This document shows, piece by piece, positions 22,492-36,383 of a stretch of DNA of 64,000 bases (its first letter is position 1; every line of letters begins with the position of its first letter). The position numbers and the translations under genes are program-made. The stretch comes from Siphonodentalium dalli (Eukaryota > Mollusca > Scaphopoda > Gadilida > Siphonodentaliidae). The stretch lies in assembly GCA_032622095.1 (NCBI GenBank), contig CP136063.1, positions 272,175,426 to 272,239,425 on the forward strand. Reading direction: 5' to 3'. The notes under the pieces were generated by a model. The model did no database searches. It saw only the letters and a list, made by a program, of their open reading frames with translations, and was not told the DNA's origin.

Positions 22492-25400
22492 CTACTCATG
22501 GAATGTTACAAATAAAGAGCGTTCATTGCTAGTATTATTCCTGGTATGTAACCAACAAAGAACGTCCATTGTTAGTCTTATGCATTGTATGCTACAAGTA
22601 AGGAACGTTCATTGCTAGTCTTAATCCTGGTATGGAACCAACAAAGAACGTCCATTGTTAGTCTTATTCATGGTATGTTAAAAATAAAGAGCGTTCATTG
22701 CTAGTCTTATTCTTGGTATGTAACCAACAAAGAACGTCCATTGTTAGTCTTATTCATTGTATGTTACAAATAAAGAGCGTTCCTTGCTAGTCTTATTCCT
22801 GGTATGTAATCAACAAAGAATGTCCACTGCTAGTCTTACTCCTGGTATGCTACAAATAAAAAGAGTTCATTGTTAGTCTTATTCCAGGAATGTAACCAAC
22901 AAAGAACGTCCATGGTTAGTCTTATTCATGGTATGTTACAAATAAAGAGCGTTCATTGCTAGTCTTATTCCTGGTATGTAACCAACAAAGAACGTCCATT
23001 GTTAGTCTTATTCATGGTATGTTACACATAAAGAGCGTTCATTGCTAGTCTTATTCCTGGTATGTTACAAATAAAGAGCGTTCATTGTTAGTCTATTCCT
23101 GGTATGTTACAAATAAAAAACGCTCATTGTTAGTCTATTCCTGGTAAGTTACAAATAAAGAACGCTCATTGTTAGTCTATTCCTGGTATGTTACAAATAA
23201 AGAGCGTTCATTGTTAGTCTATTCCTGGTATGTTACAAATAAAGAACGCTCATTGTTCGTCTATTCCTGGTATGTTACAAATAAAGAGGGTTCATCGTTA
23301 GTCTATTCCTGGTTTGTTACAAATAAAGAACGCTCATTGTTAGTCTATTACTGGTATGTTACAAATAAAGGGCGTTCATCGTTAGTCTATTCCTGGTATG
23401 TTACAAATAAAGAACGCTCATCGTTTGTCTATTCCTGGTATGTTACAAATAAAGAACACTCATTGTTAGTCTATTCCTGGTATGTTATAAATAAAGAGTG
23501 TTCATTGTTAGTCTATTCCTGATATATTACACATAAAGAACGCTCATTGTTAGTCTTACTCCTGGTATGTTACATATAAGGAACGCACATTGTTAGTCTT
23601 ACTCCTGGTATGTTACAAATAAAGAGCGTTCATTGCTAGTCTATTCCTGTTATGTTACAAATAAAGAGCGTTCATTGTTAGTCTTACTCCTGGTATGTTA
23701 CAAATAAAGAAAGCTCATTGTTAGTCTATTCCTGGTATGTTATAAATAAAGAGCGTTCATTGTTAGTCTTACTCCTGGTATGTTACCAATAAAGAACGCT
23801 TATTATTGGTATATTCCTGGTATGTTACAAATAAAGAGCGTTCGATGTTAGTCTTACTCATTGTATATTAAAAATAAAGACCGTTCATTGTTAGTCTTAG
23901 TCGTGGTATGTTAGAAATAAAGAGCGCGCATTGTTAGTCTATTCCTGGTATGTTATAAATACAGAGCGTTCATTGTTAGTCTTACTCCTGGTATGTTACC
24001 AATAAAGAACGCTCATTGTTAGTCTATTCATGGTATGTTGCAAATAAAGATTGTCTCTTGTTAGTATATTCATGGTATGTTACAAATAAAGATAGTTCAT
24101 TGTTAGTCTTATTCCTGGTATGTTACAAATCAAGAGCGTTCATTGTTAGTCTTACACATTGTATGTTGAAAATAAAGAGCGTTCATTGTTAGTCTATTCC
24201 TGGTTTGTTACAAATAAATAACGCTCATTGTTATATAGTCTATTCTTGGTATGTTTCAAATAAAGAGCGTTCATTGTTAGTCTATTCCTGGTATGTTACA
24301 AATAAAGAGCATTCATTGTTATTCTATTCCTGGTATGTTACAAATAACGAGCGTTCATTGCTAGTCTATTCCCGTTATGTTACAAATAAAGAGCGTTCAT
24401 TGTTAGACTATTACTGGTATGTTACACATAAAGAGCGTTCATTGTTTGTATTATTCCTGGTATGTTACAAATAAAGAACGCGCATTGTTAGTCTATTCCT
24501 GGTATGTTACAAATAAAGAACGTTCATTTTTAGTCTATCCCTGGTATGTTACAATAAAGAGCGTCATTGTTAGTCTATTCCTGGTATGTTACAAATAAAG
24601 AGCGTTCATTGTTATTCTATTCCTGGTATGTTACAATTAAAGAGCGTTCATTGTTAGTCTATTCATGGTATGTTACAAATGAAGAACGTCCATTGTTATT
24701 CTTATTCATGGTATGTTACCAATAAAGACCGTTCAGTGTTAGTCTTAGTCATGTTATGTTACAAATTAAGAGCGTTCATTGTTAGTATATTCATGGTATG
24801 TTACAAATAAAGATCGTTCATTGTTAGTCTTATTCCTGGTATGTTACAAATAAAGAGCGTTCAATGTTAGTCTTACTCATTGTATGTTAAAAATAAAGAC
24901 CGTTCATTGTTAGTCTTAGTCATGGTATGTTAGAAATAAAGAGCATTCATTGTTATTCTATTCCTGGTATGTTACAAATAAAGAGCATTCATTGTTATTC
25001 TATTCCTGGTATGTTACAAATAACGAGCGTTCATTGCTAGTCTATTCCCGTTATGTTACAAATAAAGAGCGTTCATTGTTAGACTATTACTGGTATGTTA
25101 CACATAAAGAGCGTTCATTGTTTGTATTATTCCTGGTATGTTACAAATAAAGAACGCGCATTGTTAGTCTATTCCTGGTATGTTACAAATAAAGAACGTT
25201 CATTTTTAGTCTATCCCTAGTATGTTACAATAAAGAGCGTCATTGTTAGTCTATTCCTGGTATGTTACAAATAAAGAGCGTTCATTGTTATTCTATTCCT
25301 GGTATGTTACAATTAAAGAGCGTTCATTGTTAGTCTATTCATGGTATGTTACAAATAAAGAACGTCCATTGTTATTCTTATTCATGGTATGTTACAGATA

Positions 25401-27792
25401 AAGAGCGTTCATTGTTAGTCTTATTCCTGGTATGATACACATAAAAAGCGTTCATTGTTAGTCTACTCATTGTATGTTACCAATAAAGACGGTTCAGTGT
25501 TAGTCTTAGTCATGTTATGTTACAAATTAAGAGCGTTCATTGTTAGTATATTCATGGTATGTTACAAATAAAGATCGTTCATTGTTAGTCTTATTCCTGG
25601 TATGTTACAAATAAAGAGCGTTCAATGTTAGTCTTACTCATTGTATGTTAAAAATAAAGACCGTTCATTGTTAGTCTTAGTCATGGTATGTTAGAAATGA
25701 AGAGCTTTCCTTGTTAGTATATTCATTGTATGTTACAAATAAAGATCGTTCATTGTTAGTCTTATTCCTGGTATGTTACACATAAAGAGCGTTCATTGTT
25801 AGTCTACTCATTGTATGTTACCAATAAAGACTGTTCATTGTTAGTCTTAGTCATGGTATGTTACAAATAAAGAACGCTCATTGTTAGTCTTATTCCTGGT
25901 ATGTTACAAATAACGAACGCTCATTGTTAGTCTTATTCATGGTATGTTACTAATAAAGAGCGTTCATTGTTAGTCTAGTCCTTGTATGTTACAAATAAAG
26001 AACGCTCATTGATAGTCTTACTCCTGGTATGTAACCAACAAAGAACGTCCATTGTTAGTCTTATTCATGGTATGTTACAAATAAAAAGCGTTCACTGTTA
26101 ATCTATTCCTGGTATATAACTAACAAAGAACGTCTATTGTTGGTATATTCCTGGTATGTTACAAATAAAGCGCGTTCATAGTTAGTCTTACTCATGGTAT
26201 GGTACAAATAAAGAGCGTTCATTGCTAGTATTATTCCTGGTATGTAACCAGCAAAGAACGTCCATTGTTAGTCTTATTCGTTGTATGCTACAAATAAGGA
26301 GCGTTTATTGCTAGTCTTAATCCTGGTATGTAACCAACAAAGAACGTCCATTGTTAGTCTTATTCATGGTATGTTAAAAATAAAGAGCGTTCATTGCTAG
26401 TCTTATTTCTGGTATGTAACCAACAAAGAACGTCAATTGTTAGTCTTATTCATTGTATGTTACAAATAAAGAGCGTTCATTGATAGTCTTATTCCTGCTA
26501 TGTAACCAACAAAGAACGTCCACTGTTAGTCTTTCTCCTGGTATGTTACAAATAAAGAGCGTTCATTGTTAGTCTTACTCCTGGTATGTTACAAATAAAG
26601 AGCGTTCATTGCTAGTCTTATTCCAGGATTCTAACCAACAAAGAACGTCCATTGTTAGTCTTATTCATGGTATGTTACAAATAAAGATAGTTCATTGCTA
26701 GTCTTATTCCTGGTATGTAACCAACACAGAACGTCCATTGTTAGTCTTATTCATGGTATGTTACAAATAAAGAGCGTTCATTGCTAGTCTTATTCCTGGT
26801 ATGTTACAAATAAATAGCGTTCATTGTTAGTCTATTCCTGGTATGTTACAAATAAAGAGCGTTCATTGTTAGTCTATTCCTGGTATGTTAAAAATAAAGA
26901 GCGTTCATTGCTAGTCTTATTCCTGGTATGGGTATGTTACAAATAAAGAGCGTTCATTGCTAGTCTTATTCCTGGTATGTTACAAATAAATAGCGTTCAT
27001 TGTTAGTCTATTCCTTGTATGTTACAAATAAAGAGCGTTCATTGTTAGTCTATTCCTGGTATGTTACAAATAAAGAGCGTTCATTGCTAGTCTTATTCCT
27101 GGTATATAACCAACAAAGAGCGTTCATTGTTAGTCTTACTCCTGGTATGTTACGAATAAATAGCGTTCATTGTTAGTCTATTCCTGGTATGTTACAAATA
27201 AAGTGCGTTCATTGCTAGTCTTATTCCTGGTAGTCTTATTCCTGGTATGTTACAAATAAAGAACGCTCATTGTTAGTCTATTCCTGGTATGTTACAAATA
27301 AAGAACGTCCATTGTTAGTCTTAATCCTGGTATGTTACAAATAAAGAACGTTCATTGCTAGTCTTATTCCTGGTATGTTACAAATAAGGAACGTCCATTG
27401 TTAGTATATTCCTGGTATGTTACAAATAAAGAGCATTCATTGTTAGTCTTACTCCTGGTATGTTACAAATAAAGAGCGCTCATTGTTAGTCTTATTCCTG
27501 GTATGTTACAAATAAAGAGCGTTCATTGTTAGTCTTATTCCTGGTATGTTACAAATAAAGAGCGTTCATTGTTAGTTTATTCCTGGTATGTTACAGATAA
27601 GGAACGCCCATTGTTAGTCTTATTCCTGGTATGTTACAAATAAAGAGCGTTCATTGTTAGTCTTATTCCTGGTATGTTACAAATAAAGAGCGTTCATTGT
27701 TAGTTTATTCCTGGTATGTTACAAATAAGGAACGCCCATTGTTAGTCTTATTCCTGGTATGTTACAAATAAAGAGCGTTCATTGTTAGTCTA
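22124..27792 (+). repeat. Macro-unit 3 (5669 bp), with a 2554-bp internal deletion
   Basis: It matches the short form to about 24930 and then jumps to the second-subunit segment. At the junction a GTTAGAAAT unit, which elsewhere continues GAAGAGCTTTCC, continues AAAGAGCATTC; the shared bases are AAAT at about 24934-24937. The segment holding AAATTACGTGCG is missing as a result. After the junction the second-subunit variants (TATCCCTAGTATG near 25212) confirm the new register. Confidence 0.9.
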
Positions 27793-28160
27793 ATCTGCAA
27801 GGCCAGTGTCTAGTTGAAACATTCAAAAACATATATTCTTGAACTTTATTAACGCATGCCAAACTACTAGTGTTAGCGCTGCCACTTGACAAATTTGCTG
27901 ATGGAAAAAATAATTCAAATTTGGCAAAAACAAAATTCCCGGTGAAATTAAGCCTCTGCGTGGTCTTTCCTCCACCCGTAAAATTGACAACGTCGTGTGT
28001 GGCCTTGCGGCTGGAACGACGATAAACCCTAACAAACAAACAAACATAGCAAATCCTCTTGTGATGCGCCCTTCTGATAAGGCAACCCTTCTATCGTGTT
28101 ATTGTTTGATTATTGGTGTATTATGTGGTGATAAACACGAGATGCGAATATAATTATTAA
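27793..28160. repeat. 368-bp insert, copy 3
   Basis: Identical by eye to copies 1 and 2, 5669 bp after copy 2, with the same flanking units. Confidence 0.93.
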
Positions 28161-29873
28161 CTACTCATGGAATGTTACAAATAAAGAGCGTTCATTGCTA
28201 GTATTATTCCTGGTATGTAACCAACAAAGAACGTCCATTGTTAGTCTTATGCATTGTATGCTACAAGTAAGGAACGTTCATTGCTAGTCTTAATCCTGGT
28301 ATGGAACCAACAAAGAACGTCCATTGTTAGTCTTATTCATGGTATGTTAAAAATAAAGAGCGTTCATTGCTAGTCTTATTCTTGGTATGTAACCAACAAA
28401 GAACGTCCATTGTTAGTCTTATTCATTGTATGTTACAAATAAAGAGCGTTCCTTGCTAGTCTTATTCCTGGTATGTAATCAACAAAGAATGTCCACTGCT
28501 AGTCTTACTCCTGGTATGCTACAAATAAAAAGAGTTCATTGTTAGTCTTATTCCAGGAATGTAACCAACAAAGAACGTCCATGGTTAGTCTTATTCATGG
28601 TATGTTACAAATAAAGAGCGTTCATTGCTAGTCTTATTCCTGGTATGTAACCAACAAAGAACGTCCATTGTTAGTCTTATTCATGGTATGTTACACATAA
28701 AGAGCGTTCATTGCTAGTCTTATTCCTGGTATGTTACAAATAAAGAGCGTTCATTGTTAGTCTATTCCTGGTATGTTACAAATAAAAAACGCTCATTGTT
28801 AGTCTATTCCTGGTAAGTTACAAATAAAGAACGCTCATTGTTAGTCTATTCCTGGTATGTTACAAATAAAGAGCGTTCATTGTTAGTCTATTCCTGGTAT
28901 GTTACAAATAAAGAACGCTCATTGTTCGTCTATTCCTGGTATGTTACAAATAAAGAGGGTTCATCGTTAGTCTATTCCTGGTTTGTTACAAATAAAGAAC
29001 GCTCATTGTTAGTCTATTACTGGTATGTTACAAATAAAGGGCGTTCATCGTTAGTCTATTCCTGGTATGTTACAAATAAAGAACGCTCATCGTTTGTCTA
29101 TTCCTGGTATGTTACAAATAAAGAACACTCATTGTTAGTCTATTCCTGGTATGTTATAAATAAAGAGTGTTCATTGTTAGTCTATTCCTGATATATTACA
29201 CATAAAGAACGCTCATTGTTAGTCTTACTCCTGGTATGTTACATATAAGGAACGCACATTGTTAGTCTTACTCCTGGTATGTTACAAATAAAGAGCGTTC
29301 ATTGCTAGTCTATTCCTGTTATGTTACAAATAAAGAGCGTTCATTGTTAGTCTTACTCCTGGTATGTTACAAATAAAGAAAGCTCATTGTTAGTCTATTC
29401 CTGGTATGTTATAAATAAAGAGCGTTCATTGTTAGTCTTACTCCTGGTATGTTACCAATAAAGAACGCTTATTATTGGTATATTCCTGGTATGTTACAAA
29501 TAAAGAGCGTTCGATGTTAGTCTTACTCATTGTATATTAAAAATAAAGACCGTTCATTGTTAGTCTTAGTCGTGGTATGTTAGAAATAAAGAGCGCGCAT
29601 TGTTAGTCTATTCCTGGTATGTTATAAATACAGAGCGTTCATTGTTAGTCTTACTCCTGGTATGTTACCAATAAAGAACGCTCATTGTTAGTCTATTCAT
29701 GGTATGTTGCAAATAAAGATTGTCTCTTGTTAGTATATTCATGGTATGTTACAAATAAAGATAGTTCATTGTTAGTCTTATTCCTGGTATGTTACAAATC
29801 AAGAGCGTTCATTGTTAGTCTTACACATTGTATGTTGAAAATAAAGAGCGTTCATTGTTAGTCTATTCCTGGT

Positions 29874-32800
29874 TTGTTACAAATAAATAACGCTCATTGT
29901 TATATAGTCTATTCTTGGTATGTTTCAAATAAAGAGCGTTCATTGTTAGTCTATTCCTGGTATGTTACAAATAAAGAGCATTCATTGTTATTCTATTCCT
30001 GGTATGTTACAAATAACGAGCGTTCATTGCTAGTCTATTCCCGTTATGTTACAAATAAAGAGCGTTCATTGTTAGACTATTACTGGTATGTTACACATAA
30101 AGAGCGTTCATTGTTTGTATTATTCCTGGTATGTTACAAATAAAGAACGCGCATTGTTAGTCTATTCCTGGTATGTTACAAATAAAGAACGTTCATTTTT
30201 AGTCTATCCCTGGTATGTTACAATAAAGAGCGTCATTGTTAGTCTATTCCTGGTATGTTACAAATAAAGAGCGTTCATTGTTATTCTATTCCTGGTATGT
30301 TACAATTAAAGAGCGTTCATTGTTAGTCTATTCATGGTATGTTACAAATGAAGAACGTCCATTGTTATTCTTATTCATGGTATGTTACCAATAAAGACCG
30401 TTCAGTGTTAGTCTTAGTCATGTTATGTTACAAATTAAGAGCGTTCATTGTTAGTATATTCATGGTATGTTACAAATAAAGATCGTTCATTGTTAGTCTT
30501 ATTCCTGGTATGTTACAAATAAAGAGCGTTCAATGTTAGTCTTACTCATTGTATGTTAAAAATAAAGACCGTTCATTGTTAGTCTTAGTCATGGTATGTT
30601 AGAAATGAAGAGCTTTCCTTGTTAGTATATTCATTGTATGTTACAAATAAAGATCGTTCATTGTTAGTCTTATTCCTGGTATGTTACACATAAAGAGCGT
30701 TCATTGTTATTCTATTCCTGGTATGTTACAATTAAAGAGCGTTCATTGTTAGTCTACTCATGGTATGTTACAAATAAAGAACGTCCATTGTTATTCTTAT
30801 TCATGGTATGTTACAGATAAAGAGCGTTCATTGTTAGTCTTATTCCTGGTACGATACACATAAAAAGCGTTCATTGTTAGTCTACTCATTGTATGTTACC
30901 AATAAAGACCGTTCAGTGTTAGTCTTAGTCATGGTATGTTACAAATTAAGAGCGTTCATTGTTAGTATATTCATGGTATGTTACAAATAAAGATCGTTCA
31001 TTGTTTTGTCTTATTCCTGGTATGTTACAAATAAAGAGCGTTCAATGTTAGTCTTACTCATTGTATGTTAAAAATAAAGACCGTTCATTGTTAGTCTTAG
31101 TCATGGTATGTGCGAAATGAAGAGCTTTCCCTGTTAGTATATTCATTGTATGTTACAAATAAAGATCGTTCATTGTTAGTCTTATTCCTGGTATGTTACA
31201 CATAAAGAGCGTTCATTGTTAGTCTACTCATTGTATGTTACCAATAAAGACTGTTCATTGTTAGTCTTAGTCATGGTATGTTACAAATAAAGAGCGTTCA
31301 TTGTTAGTCTATTCATGGTATGTAACCAACAAAGAACGTCCATTGTTAGTCTTATTCATGGTATGTTACAAATAAAGAGCGTTCACTGTTAGTCACCTCC
31401 TGGTAAATAACCAATACTGACCGTTCATTGTTAGTCTATTCCTGGTATGTTACCAATACAGATCATTCATTGTTAGTCGTATTCCTGGTATGTTACAAAT
31501 AAAGAGCGTTCATTGTTAGTCTATTCCTGGTATGTTACAAATAAAGAGCGTTTATTGTTAGTCTATTCCTGGTATGTAGCCAACAAAGAACTTTCATTGT
31601 TAGTCTTATTCCTAGTATGTTACACATTAAGAGCGTTCATTGTTAGTCTATTCATTGTTTGTTACCAATAAAGACCGTGCATTGTTAGTCTTAGTCATGG
31701 TATATTACAAATAAATATTGTCTCTTGTTAGTATATGCATGGTATGTTACAAATAAAGATAGTTCATTGTTAGTCTTATTTCTGGTATGTTACAAATAAA
31801 GAGCGTTAATTGTTAGTCTATTCCTGGTTTGTTACAAATAAATAACGCTCATTGTTATATAGTCTATTCTTGGTATGTTTCAAATAAAGAGCGTTCATTG
31901 TAGGTCTATTCCTGGTATGTTACAAATAAAGAGCATTCATTGTTATTCTATTCCTGGTATGTTACAAATAACGAGCGTTCATTGCTAGTCTATTCCCGTT
32001 ATGTTACAAATAAAGAGCGTTCACTGTTAGACTATTACTGGCATGTTACAAATAAAGAGCGTTCATTGTTTGTATTATTCCTGGTATGTTACAAATAAAG
32101 AACGCTCATTTTTAGTCTATTCCTGGTATGTTACAAATAAAGAACGTTCATTTTTAGTCTATCCCTGGTATGTTACAAATAAAGAGCGTTCATTGTTAGT
32201 CTATTCCTGGTATGTTACAAATAAAATGCGTTCATTGTTAGTCTATTCCTGGTATGTTACACATAAAGAGCGTTCATTGCTAATCTATTCCTGTTATGTT
32301 ACAAATTACGTGCGTTCATTGCTAGACTTATTCGTGGTATGTAACCAACACAGAGCGTTCATTGTTAGTCTTACTTTTGGTATGTTACAAATAAAGAGCG
32401 TTCATTGTTAGTCTTATTCCTTGTATGTTACAAATAAAGAGCGTGTATTGTTAGTCTATTCCTGGTATGTTACAAATAAAGAGCGTTTATTGTTAGTCTA
32501 TTCCTGGTATGTAACCAACAAAGAACGTCCATTGTTAGTCTTATTCCTGGTATGTTACACATAAAGAGCGTTCATTTTTAGTCTTATTCCTGGTATGTTA
32601 CAAATAAAGAACGCTCAATGTTAGTCACCTCCTGGTAAATAACCAATAATGAGCGTTCATTGTTAGTCTATTCCTGGTATGTTACAAATAAAGATCATTC
32701 ATTGTTAGTCGTATTCCTGGTATGTTACAAATAAAGAGCGTTCATTGTTAGTCTATCCCTGGTATGTTACAAATAAACAGCGTTTATTGTTAGTCTATTC

Positions 32801-33103
32801 CTGGTATGTAGCCAACAAAGAACTTTCATTGTTAGTCTTATTCCTATTATGTTACACATTAAGAGCGTTCATTGTTAGTCTATTCATTGTTTGTTACCAA
32901 TAAAGAACGCTCATTGTTAGTCTTAGTCATGTTATGTTACAAATAAAGATTGTCTCTTGTTAGTATATTCATGGTATGTTACAAATAAAGATAGTTCATT
33001 GTTAGTCTTATTCCTGGTATGTTACAAATCAAGAGCGTTCATTGTTAGTCTTACACATTGTATGTTGAAAATAAAGAGCGTTCATTGTTAGTCTATTCCT
33101 GGT
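29874..33103 (+). repeat. 3230-bp subunit in macro-unit 4
   Basis: Marker units at 29874 and 33104 are 3230 bp apart. The first carries TATCCCTGGTATG and the second TATCCCTAGTATG, the usual pair of diagnostic variants for first and second subunit. Confidence 0.85.
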
Positions 33104-36015
33104 TTGTTACAAATAAATAACGCTCATTGTTATATAGTCTATTCTTGGTATGTTTCAAATAAAGAGCGTTCATTGTTAGTCTATTCCTGGTATGTTACAA
33201 ATAAAGAGCATTCATTGTTATTCTATTCCTGGTATGTTACAAATAACGAGCGTTCATTGCTAGTCTATTCCCGTTATGTTACAAATAAAGAGCGTTCATT
33301 GTTAGACTATTACTGGTATGTTACACATAAAGAGCGTTCATTGTTTGTATTATTCCTGGTATGTTACAAATAAAGAACGCGCATTGTTAGTCTATTCCTG
33401 GTATGTTACAAATAAAGAACGTTCATTTTTAGTCTATCCCTAGTATGTTACAATAAAGAGCGTCATTGTTAGTCTATTCCTGGTATGTTACAAATAAAGA
33501 GCGTTCATTGTTATTCTATTCCTGGTATGTTACAATTAAAGAGCGTTCATTGTTAGTCTATTCATGGTATGTTACAAATAAAGAACGTCCATTGTTATTC
33601 TTATTCATGGTATGTTACAGATAAAGAGCGTTCATTGTTAGTCTTATTCCTGGTATGATACACATAAAAAGCGTTCATTGTTAGTCTACTCATTGTATGT
33701 TACCAATAAAGACGGTTCAGTGTTAGTCTTAGTCATGTTATGTTACAAATTAAGAGCGTTCATTGTTAGTATATTCATGGTATGTTACAAATAAAGATCG
33801 TTCATTGTTAGTCTTATTCCTGGTATGTTACAAATAAAGAGCGTTCAATGTTAGTCTTACTCATTGTATGTTAAAAATAAAGACCGTTCATTGTTAGTCT
33901 TAGTCATGGTATGTTAGAAATGAAGAGCTTTCCTTGTTAGTATATTCATTGTATGTTACAAATAAAGATCGTTCATTGTTAGTCTTATTCCTGGTATGTT
34001 ACACATAAAGAGCGTTCATTGTTAGTCTACTCATTGTATGTTACCAATAAAGACTGTTCATTGTTAGTCTTAGTCATGGTATGTTACAAATAAAGAACGC
34101 TCATTGTTAGTCTTATTCCTGGTATGTTACAAATAACGAACGCTCATTGTTAGTCTTATTCATGGTATGTTACTAATAAAGAGCGTTCATTGTTAGTCTA
34201 GTCCTTGTATGTTACAAATAAAGAACGCTCATTGATAGTCTTACTCCTGGTATGTAACCAACAAAGAACGTCCATTGTTAGTCTTATTCATGGTATGTTA
34301 CAAATAAAAAGCGTTCACTGTTAATCTATTCCTGGTATATAACTAACAAAGAACGTCTATTGTTGGTATATTCCTGGTATGTTACAAATAAAGCGCGTTC
34401 ATAGTTAGTCTTACTCATGGTATGGTACAAATAAAGAGCGTTCATTGCTAGTATTATTCCTGGTATGTAACCAGCAAAGAACGTCCATTGTTAGTCTTAT
34501 TCGTTGTATGCTACAAATAAGGAGCGTTTATTGCTAGTCTTAATCCTGGTATGTAACCAACAAAGAACGTCCATTGTTAGTCTTATTCATGGTATGTTAA
34601 AAATAAAGAGCGTTCATTGCTAGTCTTATTTCTGGTATGTAACCAACAAAGAACGTCAATTGTTAGTCTTATTCATTGTATGTTACAAATAAAGAGCGTT
34701 CATTGATAGTCTTATTCCTGCTATGTAACCAACAAAGAACGTCCACTGTTAGTCTTTCTCCTGGTATGTTACAAATAAAGAGCGTTCATTGTTAGTCTTA
34801 CTCCTGGTATGTTACAAATAAAGAGCGTTCATTGCTAGTCTTATTCCAGGATTCTAACCAACAAAGAACGTCCATTGTTAGTCTTATTCATGGTATGTTA
34901 CAAATAAAGATAGTTCATTGCTAGTCTTATTCCTGGTATGTAACCAACACAGAACGTCCATTGTTAGTCTTATTCATGGTATGTTACAAATAAAGAGCGT
35001 TCATTGCTAGTCTTATTCCTGGTATGTTACAAATAAATAGCGTTCATTGTTAGTCTATTCCTGGTATGTTACAAATAAAGAGCGTTCATTGTTAGTCTAT
35101 TCCTGGTATGTTAAAAATAAAGAGCGTTCATTGCTAGTCTTATTCCTGGTATGGGTATGTTACAAATAAAGAGCGTTCATTGCTAGTCTTATTCCTGGTA
35201 TGTTACAAATAAATAGCGTTCATTGTTAGTCTATTCCTTGTATGTTACAAATAAAGAGCGTTCATTGTTAGTCTATTCCTGGTATGTTACAAATAAAGAG
35301 CGTTCATTGCTAGTCTTATTCCTGGTATATAACCAACAAAGAGCGTTCATTGTTAGTCTTACTCCTGGTATGTTACGAATAAATAGCGTTCATTGTTAGT
35401 CTATTCCTGGTATGTTACAAATAAAGTGCGTTCATTGCTAGTCTTATTCCTGGTAGTCTTATTCCTGGTATGTTACAAATAAAGAACGCTCATTGTTAGT
35501 CTATTCCTGGTATGTTACAAATAAAGAACGTCCATTGTTAGTCTTAATCCTGGTATGTTACAAATAAAGAACGTTCATTGCTAGTCTTATTCCTGGTATG
35601 TTACAAATAAGGAACGTCCATTGTTAGTATATTCCTGGTATGTTACAAATAAAGAGCATTCATTGTTAGTCTTACTCCTGGTATGTTACAAATAAAGAGC
35701 GCTCATTGTTAGTCTTATTCCTGGTATGTTACAAATAAAGAGCGTTCATTGTTAGTCTTATTCCTGGTATGTTACAAATAAAGAGCGTTCATTGTTAGTT
35801 TATTCCTGGTATGTTACAGATAAGGAACGCCCATTGTTAGTCTTATTCCTGGTATGTTACAAATAAAGAGCGTTCATTGTTAGTCTTATTCCTGGTATGT
35901 TACAAATAAAGAGCGTTCATTGTTAGTTTATTCCTGGTATGTTACAAATAAGGAACGCCCATTGTTAGTCTTATTCCTGGTATGTTACAAATAAAGAGCG
36001 TTCATTGTTAGTCTA

Positions 36016-36383
36016 ATCTGCAAGGCCAGTGTCTAGTTGAAACATTCAAAAACATATATTCTTGAACTTTATTAACGCATGCCAAACTACTAGTGTTAGC
36101 GCTGCCACTTGACAAATTTGCTGATGGAAAAAATAATTCAAATTTGGCAAAAACAAAATTCCCGGTGAAATTAAGCCTCTGCGTGGTCTTTCCTCCACCC
36201 GTAAAATTGACAACGTCGTGTGTGGCCTTGCGGCTGGAACGACGATAAACCCTAACAAACAAACAAACATAGCAAATCCTCTTGTGATGCGCCCTTCTGA
36301 TAAGGCAACCCTTCTATCGTGTTATTGTTTGATTATTGGTGTATTATGTGGTGATAAACACGAGATGCGAATATAATTATTAA
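36016..36383. repeat. 368-bp insert, copy 4
   Basis: Identical by eye to the earlier copies, 8223 bp after copy 3. Confidence 0.93.

Larger units (their letters stand above)
27793..36015 (+). repeat. Macro-unit 4 (8223 bp), short standard form
   Basis: The simplest complete unit. In order it has the insert, the 86-bp dimer block, the 8-unit 42-bp run (28838-29191), the first subunit marker at 29874, the diverged half-subunit near 32043, the second marker at 33104, the dimer block near 34430, the trimer pair, and the next insert. It lacks the 509-bp block, the 84-bp pair of units and one 42-bp unit that the 8858-bp form has. These sum to the observed 635-bp difference. Confidence 0.9.
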
